NCBI GenBank assembly: GCA_016199685.1
Contig: JACQGD010000077.1
Coordinates: 1 to 17,197 of the forward strand
DNA from: Candidatus Saccharimonadota bacterium
GTDB lineage: Bacteria; Patescibacteriota; Saccharimonadia; Saccharimonadales; Saccharimonadaceae
DNA length: 17,197 nucleotides
Direction of reading: 5' to 3'
The translations under genes were made by a program, and so were the position numbers. The notes below the pieces were generated by a model. It was not told where the DNA came from, did no database searches, and saw only the letters and a program-made list of their open reading frames with translations. Below are positions 1-5,900 of this stretch, in pieces (the stretch's first letter is position 1; each line of letters opens with the position of its first letter).

Positions 1-35
1 GAATTATCTCATTTGAATATTGAAGTATTGATTAT

Positions 36-44
36 TGGTATAAT
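36..44 (+). promoter_or_regulatory. Extended -10 promoter of the secreted protease gene
   Basis: TGGTATAAT is a perfect -10 hexamer (39-44) with the TG of an extended -10. No well-spaced -35 is visible: TTGAAT at 13-18 is 20 bases away and TTGAAG at 20-25 is 13 away. The extended -10 probably compensates. The start codon lies 33 bases downstream. Confidence 0.6.
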
Positions 45-77
45 GGTTAAGGATACAATTTTAAGCGAGGTATAAGT

Positions 78-815
78 ATGAAAACATTGAAACGAATACT
101 AACGGGAGCATTAGCGCTTGCATTTATTGGTACGGCGACTATCGCACCAACAACAAACGCGCTTAACGGCAAAGCCTATATTGGCGGCGGGTCAGGAATC
201 AAATTTGGGACGCAAAGTGCTATGGGATGTACACTTACGACTATCGGCAATGATAATCAAGGTAATCTTGTAGGAATAACTGTCGGACACTGCCCTGAAG
301 CAGCAAAGACGACGCTTAACGATCCTAATTGGGCAAACGTCACTGGCGAAAATGATCCTGATGCAGGTGTCATAGGCACTGTCGTCTATCATAAGTTCTC
401 AGGTGCAAATGCTAATTATACTAACCCTGCAAATCGTGACTATGCTGTCATAAAATTCGATAAAACGAAAGTTGTACCACTCAAGACTGTTGGCCGTACG
501 GCTATCAATGGTGTCGCAACATCGACACCTCCATGGTACTCAAACGTTTGTAAAGAAGGCCGTACAACCGCACAAACATGTGGAATTGTAACAGGTACAA
601 ATGCATATGTTGTTAAAAGTTTTGCTTATGCAATTGACGGTGACTCAGGTGCACCACTGGTAAACACATCCGATGGAAAGCTTGTTGGATATGTGCAAAA
701 ACCAGAGGGAATTCCGTATCTTTCAGCAACCGTATCACTTGCTATACAGCCAGTGCTGAGTGATATCACTGCTCGTGGTAGTGTTGGCGCAGGATTCGTT
801 CCAGTACTTCAGTAA
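78..815 (+). CDS. Secreted streptogrisin-like serine protease (peptidase family S1)
   Basis: A 245-aa exported endopeptidase. Residues 1-28 form a signal peptide: basic start (KTLKR), hydrophobic core, likely cleavage after TNA. The catalytic triad is readable as His71 (TVGHC), Asp121 (RDYAVI) and Ser190 (GDSGAPL). Cys51/Cys72 and Cys158/Cys168 are placed like the disulfides of streptogrisin/alpha-lytic proteases, and VCKEGRTT..TCG resembles the streptogrisin VC.SG.TT..CG segment. The Cys that often precedes GDSG is absent, and the usual GDSGG is GDSGA. There is no room for the large propeptide of classical streptogrisins, because the catalytic domain starts right after the signal peptide. 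A GAGG ribosome binding site sits 7 bases before the ATG. The gene stands alone between its promoter and terminator. Substrate is unknown; digestion of host or environmental protein is an inference. Confidence 0.88.
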   Translation: MKTLKRILTGALALAFIGTATIAPTTNALNGKAYIGGGSGIKFGTQSAMGCTLTTIGNDNQGNLVGITVGHCPEAAKTTLNDPNWANVTGENDPDAGVIGTVVYHKFSGANANYTNPANRDYAVIKFDKTKVVPLKTVGRTAINGVATSTPPWYSNVCKEGRTTAQTCGIVTGTNAYVVKSFAYAIDGDSGAPLVNTSDGKLVGYVQKPEGIPYLSATVSLAIQPVLSDITARGSVGAGFVPVLQ

Positions 816-841
816 CCAGATATTGGATATAGACCTTGAAA

Positions 842-874
842 AAAGTCCCGCCGTAATTGGCGGGACTTTCATTT
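842..874 (+). terminator. Intrinsic terminator of the protease gene
   Basis: AAAGTCCCGCC (842-852) pairs perfectly with GGCGGGACTTT (859-869) around a 6-base loop, followed by TTTCATTTT. It starts 27 bases after the protease stop codon. From here to about 970 no gene or structure was found. Confidence 0.85.
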
Positions 875-970
875 TCGATTATTTCTCCGCTGCTCACCCT
901 CTATCACTTTTCACAATCTAATAATCATACCTCCATGATTACCTATGTCTGCGCGGCGTGAAAAAATAGT

Positions 971-1007
971 GTAAAACAAAATACCTCTGAAATATATCAG
1001 AGGTATT
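971..1007 (-). terminator. Intrinsic terminator of rpsL-rpsG
   Basis: Read on the minus strand, AATACCTCTGA and TCAGAGGTATT form an 11-bp stem (980-990 with 997-1007), followed by TTTTGTTTT. It lies 18 bases after the rpsG stop, so the operon ends here and contains no fusA or tuf. Confidence 0.8.
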
Positions 1008-1024
1008 TTAGCACCCAGTAGGTG

Positions 1025-1504
1025 TTAGCTTCGTGCAAAGTGAGCAAATGCTCGGTTTGCTTCTGCCATCTTGTGTGTGTCTTCTTTTTTCTTGAAGGCA
1101 CTTCCCGCTTCGTTATGCGCATCGACAATTTCGAGCGCTAAACGCTGAGAGTAAGGCATGCCGCTACGAGCGCGTGACGCTTGGACAAGCCAAGTGTATG
1201 CGAAGTGTAGCTGGCGGTGTCCCTGGATAGGGAAAGGAATTTGGTAGTTAGCACCACCAACACGACGAGATTTAACCTCGAAGCTTGGAGATACATTCTT
1301 GAGGGCTCGCTCGAAAACTTCGAGAGGCTCTTCACTATCAAGTTTCTTTGCCGCCTGCTCAAGTGCCGCATAGACTGCACGCTCAGATACAAGCTTCTTA
1401 CCGTCAATCATTGACTTGTTAATAAGACGCTGTACGAGAATTGACTGGTACTTACGATCTGGCTTGAGATCACGTTGTAGTTTTTTAGTGACTTTACGTG
1501 GCAT
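1025..1504 (-). CDS. rpsG: 30S ribosomal protein S7
   Basis: A 159-aa protein close to the usual S7 length of about 156. S7 nucleates assembly of the 30S head by binding the 3' major domain of 16S rRNA and contributes to the E-site/mRNA exit region. Recognisable parts are the N-terminal basic segment (MPRKV), the INKSMIDGKK helix, the conserved beta-hairpin region with SRRVGGANYQIP (about residues 78-91), and the C-terminal ANRAFAHFA helix. The ATG is 2 bases after the rpsL stop, so the genes are almost certainly co-transcribed and coupled. A purine-rich AAGGAAG lies in the end of rpsL. In E. coli S7 represses its own operon at the rpsL-rpsG junction; with a 2-base gap here no comparable intercistronic structure is possible. 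Confidence 0.97.
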   Translation of the reverse strand: MPRKVTKKLQRDLKPDRKYQSILVQRLINKSMIDGKKLVSERAVYAALEQAAKKLDSEEPLEVFERALKNVSPSFEVKSRRVGGANYQIPFPIQGHRQLHFAYTWLVQASRARSGMPYSQRLALEIVDAHNEAGSAFKKKEDTHKMAEANRAFAHFARS

Positions 1505-1506
1505 GA

Positions 1507-1920
1507 CTACTTATCTTCCTTCTTTGCACCGTACTTAGAACGGCCTTGTTTACGCTTTGCAACACCTTGAAGGTCAAGAGCGCCGCGAACGATGTGATAT
1601 CGAACACCTGGAAGGTCTGGCACACGACCACCACGAACAAGCACAACAGCGTGCTCCTGGAGGTTATGACCTTCGCCACCAATATATGCCCAGACTTCTT
1701 GCTGGTTCGTCAAACGAACACGAGCAACTTTACGAAGTGCAGAGTTCGGCTTCTTTGGTGTCTTTGTCGTCACTTTGATACAAACACCACGCTTAAGTGG
1801 TCCATTTTGCTCGTAGTAACGAGTTTTTAGTGCATTGTGGATACGACCAAGCGCTGGAGACTTCGATTTCTTGTTCGCAGTCTGGCGTGGCTTACGTACC
1901 AATTGATTAATTGTTGGCAT
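1507..1920 (-). CDS. rpsL: 30S ribosomal protein S12
   Basis: A 137-aa S12, the decoding-centre protein at the 30S A site. Hallmarks are [11 protein letters not shown] at the start, [11 protein letters not shown] (Lys56 equals E. coli Lys43), [11 protein letters not shown], and [14 protein letters not shown]. Asp102 equals E. coli Asp89, the beta-methylthiolation site. Position 101, equivalent to E. coli Lys88, is proline. There are 13 extra residues between the N-terminal segment and KRGVC (about residues 25-42) compared with E. coli S12. ATG 1920 is chosen because MPTINQ is the family start; an in-frame TTG at 1929 would add three residues but sits too close to the AAGGGAG ribosome binding site (1931-1937). 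A possible leader peptide ends in TAATG on this start codon. Confidence 0.97.
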   Translation of the reverse strand: MPTINQLVRKPRQTANKKSKSPALGRIHNALKTRYYEQNGPLKRGVCIKVTTKTPKKPNSALRKVARVRLTNQQEVWAYIGGEGHNLQEHAVVLVRGGRVPDLPGVRYHIVRGALDLQGVAKRKQGRSKYGAKKEDK

Positions 1921-2075
1921 TAAATGCAAACTCCCTTTATTAACATATAAAATTTGAGACAGAAAGTGTCTCGGTACGACTTGGGGTCAGCATCCCCGCC
2001 TCGTGTCATTCCTATCAACTCCGTTTGGTTAGTACACATTCTTTCAACCGCTTGGCTCGATAAGAGGAAACTCAT
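1920..2075 (-). CDS. Possible 51-aa leader peptide ahead of rpsL
   Basis: An open frame begins with ATG 2075, five bases after the -10 hexamer of the rpsL promoter, so a transcript would start at or next to this ATG (leaderless). It runs through the whole rpsL leader and stops with TAA sharing one base with the rpsL ATG (TAATG), an arrangement typical of translational coupling. The peptide (starting [13 protein letters not shown]) resembles nothing I know and lacks a membrane segment or repeated regulatory codons. A frame this long can occur by chance, so the call is weak; the leader may simply be untranslated. Other contents of the leader are a GGGG/CCCC hairpin and a GAGACA/TGTCTC hairpin (1956-1972). 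Confidence 0.22.
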   Translation of the reverse strand: MSFLLSSQAVERMCTNQTELIGMTRGGDADPKSYRDTFCLKFYMLIKGVCI

Positions 2076-2080
2076 CTGTA

Positions 2081-2109
2081 ATCATACCAAAAAACGCCCA
2101 TCTTTGCAA
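2081..2109 (-). promoter_or_regulatory. Sigma70-type promoter of rpsL-rpsG
   Basis: On the minus strand TTGCAA (2104-2109) is 17 bases from TATGAT (2081-2086), which is preceded by TGG, an extended -10. Expected transcription start is near 2074-2075, about 155 bases before the rpsL ATG. The -35 lies inside the hairpin of the preceding terminator. Confidence 0.65.
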
Positions 2110-2124
2110 GACAAGCGTTTTTAT
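2087..2124 (-). terminator. Intrinsic terminator after the 101-aa gene
   Basis: On the minus strand AAAAACGC (2115-2122 read in reverse) pairs with GCGTTTTT (2090-2097). Inside, TTG/TGG pairs by G-U wobbles and TCTT/AAGA closes a GCA loop, giving about 15 bp in all, followed by a T run. On the plus strand the wobble pairs become A/C mismatches, so it acts on minus-strand transcripts. It insulates rpsL from the gene upstream. Confidence 0.72.
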
Positions 2125-2241
2125 GTGTATTTTCGAAAGCGAGCCCACCGAAAGGGCTCAAGCCATAGACGATCTGTCCATAGCGAGCTCAACTTTCGGT
2201 GGGAGCGTGCCCACAGGGAGGTGAACGGAAAACAGCGCAAA
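2125..2241. other. Gene-free region with competing inverted repeats
   Basis: An 11-base inverted repeat, CCCACCGAAAG (2144-2154) and CTTTCGGTGGG (2193-2203), encloses 38 bases. Each arm can instead pair locally: GAGCCC (2141-2146) with GGGCTC (2154-2159), and GTGGG (2199-2203) with CCCAC (2210-2214). The long hairpin and the two flanking hairpins exclude each other. On the minus strand this is the 3' untranslated part of the 101-aa gene, before its terminator. No convincing reading frame lies here on either strand; the plus-strand frame crossing it lacks a start context and overlaps the 101-aa gene. Confidence 0.5.
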
Positions 2242-2547
2242 TTACGCACTCATGACATCGAGCAACTCTTCAAACTCATCGTTGACCTCGAGAAGTGTTT
2301 CACCCGCTGCTGATTCAAGCGGGTCGTGACTTCTTGGACTGAGAGGCGAAATGAATCGGTGACGGAATCTCTCTGTCATGAGATTGGGCATCATTGCCTT
2401 GAGCTCATGTACCGCTTCAGGTGCGTCGCCGTTATTGACGGCAGCAACAAGCTTATGGTTCTGCCTCAGCACTCCACGCGCCTGTATTGCGTTTTGCACC
2501 TTCTCTACGATTGACGTTTCGATCTCAACTTGCCTGGTGCTCGTCAT
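2242..2547 (-). CDS. Unrecognised 101-aa acidic helical protein
   Basis: I do not recognise this family. The protein is soluble by inspection: no signal peptide or membrane segment, mostly predicted helix, with an N-terminal part rich in charged and Gln/Asn residues (QVEIETSIVEKVQNAIQARG) and a strongly acidic C-terminus (LLEVNDEFEELLDVM). The start ATG has a GGAG/TAGG ribosome binding site 6-9 bases upstream (GGAGTAGGATTTC). Codons favour C- or G-ending triplets (ATC, CTC, GAG) more than in rpoB/rpoC nearby. It follows the 47-aa gene after 94 bases, has a candidate promoter of its own, and is closed by the terminator at 2087-2124. The ribosome binding site and flanking signals support a real gene. 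Confidence 0.65.
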   Translation of the reverse strand: MTSTRQVEIETSIVEKVQNAIQARGVLRQNHKLVAAVNNGDAPEAVHELKAMMPNLMTERFRHRFISPLSPRSHDPLESAAGETLLEVNDEFEELLDVMSA

Positions 2548-2588
2548 GAAATCCTACTCCATTTCTAGTTGGAACTCGTAGCTATCAT

Positions 2589-2618
2589 GTCATATGAATC
2601 GGTCGACCTGAGAGTCAA
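2589..2618 (-). promoter_or_regulatory. Candidate promoter of the 101-aa gene
   Basis: On the minus strand TTGACT (2613-2618) is 18 bases from TATGAC (2589-2594). The expected start of transcription is about 35 bases before the ATG at 2547. Confidence 0.45.
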
Positions 2619-2641
2619 ACTATTCATCTACATGATACGAT

Positions 2642-2785
2642 CTACTGAGCGGCGTCTTCTGAATCTTCTTCGGATAGGACGACATTACCTTGTCTCCCTA
2701 AGAAGATGCAAAACTGCTGAGTCAAAGGCAGGATTTCATTGCCTTTTTCAGACCTGATCTTACGAACCGTGTCGATTTGTCCCAT
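2642..2785 (-). CDS. Unrecognised 47-aa small protein
   Basis: A short gene that length cut-offs would miss. The protein starts MGQIDTVRKIRSEKG, continues NEILPLTQQFCIFLG, and ends in an acidic tail, SEEDSEDAAQ. No membrane segment is evident. Support comes from context: a GGAG ribosome binding site 6 bases before the ATG, a near-consensus promoter (TTGAAA, 17 bases, TACTAT) with a start site about 33 bases upstream, and palindromes over that start site. The rpoC terminator ends just upstream, so this is a separate transcription unit, perhaps shared with the 101-aa gene. The function is unknown. The acidic tail and QQFCIFLG core could suit a small regulator or antitoxin-like protein, but nothing in the sequence shows it. 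Confidence 0.55.
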   Translation of the reverse strand: MGQIDTVRKIRSEKGNEILPLTQQFCIFLGRQGNVVLSEEDSEDAAQ

Positions 2786-2803
2786 TTTTGTCTCCTGTGT
2801 GCT

Positions 2804-2822
2804 TACCGGTATAGGTACCTAT
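2804..2822. promoter_or_regulatory. Adjacent palindromes at the 47-aa gene start site
   Basis: TACCGGTA (2804-2811) and ATAGGTACCTAT (2811-2822) are perfect palindromes sharing one base. They lie just after the -10 hexamer (2825-2830), over the expected transcription start near 2818. That is a standard position for a repressor operator; no known regulator consensus is recognised. Confidence 0.4.
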
Positions 2823-2824
2823 CT

Positions 2825-2853
2825 ATAGTAGCGCGATTCATAACCGCTTTCAA
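2825..2853 (-). promoter_or_regulatory. Sigma70-type promoter of the 47-aa gene
   Basis: On the minus strand TTGAAA (2848-2853), a 17-base spacer and TACTAT (2825-2830) form a near-consensus promoter. Confidence 0.7.
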
Positions 2854-2910
2854 CAGCTCATGCTTATTTTTGTAATAAATATTACAGCTTTTATTTGTAT
2901 TGCATGAAAT

Positions 2911-2944
2911 CAAAAAAGCCACTCGTTTCAGAGTGGCTTTTTTG
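2911..2944 (-). terminator. Intrinsic terminator of rpoBC
   Basis: AAAAAAGCCACTC and GAGTGGCTTTTTT pair perfectly (2912-2924 with 2931-2943) around a 6-base loop, ending in a T run on the minus strand. It lies 14 bases after the rpoC stop. The symmetry would let it act on both strands. Confidence 0.9.
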
Positions 2945-2957
2945 TCGCGTTAATACA

Positions 2958-5900
2958 TTACGCTGCGAGTTCGAGATCTTCGCTAATTTCCTCGCTGAGA
3001 CCTTCTTGCACTTCATCATCATGAACTGCACCGGTACCAACTGGGATCTTACGTCCAATGATCACATTCTCTTTCAAGCCATGCAATCGGTCGACGCGTC
3101 CACTCGTTGCAGCATTGATCAAGACACGAGTTGTATCTTGGAATGATGCAGCTGACAGGAAGCTATCTGACCAGATAGAAACTTTTGTGATACCAAGAAG
3201 GAGCTGTGTATATTGCACGAGTTCACGACCTTGCTGGGCAAGCTCTGAATTCGCGTCAACAACCGCCGCCTTACTGACGATATCACCAGTTACAAATGTA
3301 CTATCACCTGGATCCTCAACCTGAACACGACTAAACATCTGTCGAACGATGATCTCAAGGTGCTTATCAGCAACGTCTTGACCCTGTGCTGCATAGATAC
3401 GAAGCACTTCGTTGATAATGTAGCGTTGTGTCGCTTCAGTACCCTTAAGTCGCATCAAATCATGAAGATTCAATGAACCGATTGTAAGGCGATCACCTGC
3501 TTTAACCTGGTCGTTTGCACGAACAACAAGCTGCGTTGAACCCGGAATTTCGTAACGAACCGGCGCACTGGCGTTTGCTGCAAGTACGAGTGTATCTTCG
3601 GCTACTTCGACAACACCATCAAATGGCGCAACGAGCGGTCGAGCTTCACCTTCGGCTGTTGCAAGAACATCACCGACTTTGACGTTACTGCCAGATTTGA
3701 CACTGACTGTACGTCCTTCAAGTGCGATGCGCTCAACGTGTCCAGCTTCTGGAGTAACTTGAACAATGTACTTCTTGCCATCTTCCCAGACATCAACAGT
3801 ACCCGTTACTTCAGTAATGTGCGCTTGACCCTTTGGAGTACGAGCTTCGAAGAGCTCTTCGACACGAGGAAGACCTTGTGTAATGTCTCCACCAGCAACA
3901 CCACCGGCGTGGAAGGTTCGGAGCGTTAGCTGCGTACCTGGCTCACCGACAGACTGGGCAGCGATAACACCAACTGGCTGCGCTCGATCAACGAGTACAC
4001 CTGTTGCCATATCAATACCGTAACTCTTCTGTGGAATACCGCGGAGGTTCTTTGTCGATAGCACAGACTGAATCTTTACAGAGTCGATCTTCTCATCGGC
4101 TTGGATACCATCAGCGACAGTTCGCGTGATAAGCGTATCAGCTTCGACATGGCCTGGAACTGCTTCAGCAGTGAAACGACCAGTCAAACGGTTTGAGAAG
4201 TCAATCATTGTTTCTTCAGACTCAGCACGGTAGATAGCGAATCCTTCGTCATCACCAGCTTCATCAACAACCGTAAAGACGTCTTGTGATACATCGACAA
4301 GACGACGAGTCAGGTATCCTGAATCGGCTGTCTTGAGGGCTGTATCGATAAGACCCTTACGAGCACCACGTGTTGCCACGAATGACTCAAGTGATGAGAG
4401 ACCCTGCTTGTAGCTCGAGCGGATCGGAAGCTCAATCTCACGACTCGCTGCGTCGACCATGATACCGATCATAGCGCTTGCAAGCTTCACGTTTGAGATA
4501 TCACCACGAGCACCGGAGTTAACCATGACAGAGATACTTGTATCCATGTTTTTGAGTTCCTTCTGGAGGAAATCAGTCACTTTGCGGTCGACATTTCGCC
4601 ATGCCTGCACCGTAAGGTTGTATCGCTCTTCGTCGGTGATCAGACCTTGGTCAAACTGCTCAGAAATTTGCGATGTTCGATCGTCACCCTCAGAGACAAA
4701 CTCTGGGATTTCAGTAAAGTTGAGGTAGTCGTCTTTACCTGTTGACACAGCGGCGATTGTTGCAAATCGGAACGCAAGTCCCTTCATGCGATCGGCAGTC
4801 TTTGCAGTTTCGATTGGCCCATAGACGTCGAAGATCTTTGCAAGAACTTTCTTCAATTGCTTCTTACTCTGGATGCCGTTGTCAAACGGAAAATCTGCAG
4901 GAAGAATTTCGTTGAAGAACACACGACCGAGTGTCGTATCGCGGATCTCACCCTTTGCAAAGAGTCGAATTGGAGTTTGGAGCTGTAGCTTCTTGTTGTC
5001 ATACGCCATTTCAGCTTCGTAAACAGAACTGTACGGTTTTCGTGTTTCAGTCTGCGCACTTGGCTTCTCGTAGGTAAGATAGTAGTTACCGAGCACAACG
5101 TCTTGTCCGATGTTAAGTACCGGAGCACCGTCAGCTGGCTTAAGAAGGTTGTTTGTCGCACTCATCAACTCACGAGCTTCACGCTGTGCATCTTCTGATA
5201 GTGGCAAGTGAACAGCCATCTGGTCACCATCGTAATCGGCGTTGAATCCGTTTGCAACAAGTGGATGGAGCTGGATCGCTTTACCTTCGACAAGCTTTGG
5301 CATAAATGCCTGGATTGAGAGGCGGTGAAGTGACGGTGCACGGTTCAAGAGAACGTACTTGCCTTCGATCACTGCATCGAGTGCATCCCATACGAGCGCA
5401 TCGCCTGATTCGATCAAACGAGTTGCAGAACGAATGTTGTGCGCGTGTTCGCCACGAATAAGCCAGCTAATAACAAATGGCTTGAACAACTCAAGTGCCA
5501 TTTGCTTAGGAAGACCACACTGATGAATTTTTAGCTTAGGACCAACAACGATAACTGAACGTCCCGAGTAGTCAACACGCTTACCGAGAAGGTTCTGGCG
5601 GAAACGACCTTGCTTACCCTTGAGCATATCGCTGATTGATTTAAGGCGACGTCGGCCACCTGTTGCATTGACCGCACGGCCACCACGAGCAGCTGAGTTG
5701 TCAATTAGCGCATCAACAGCTTCTTGAAGCATACGCATTTCGTTGCGACGAATCACTTCAGGAGCATTAAGGTCGATAAGTTTCTTAAGGCGATTATTAC
5801 GGTTGATAACACGACGGTAAAGGTCATTAAGGTCACTTGTCGCAAAACGGCCACCTGTAAGCTGCACCATAGGGCGAAGATCCGGAGGAATAACAGGTAA

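Noticed and set aside
1954..2313. Plus-strand frame of 119 codons across the rpsL leader and the hairpin region
   Set aside because: No ribosome binding site or promoter, overlaps the 101-aa gene antisense, and crosses a promoter, a terminator and inverted repeats; the encoded sequence is basic and of low plausibility.
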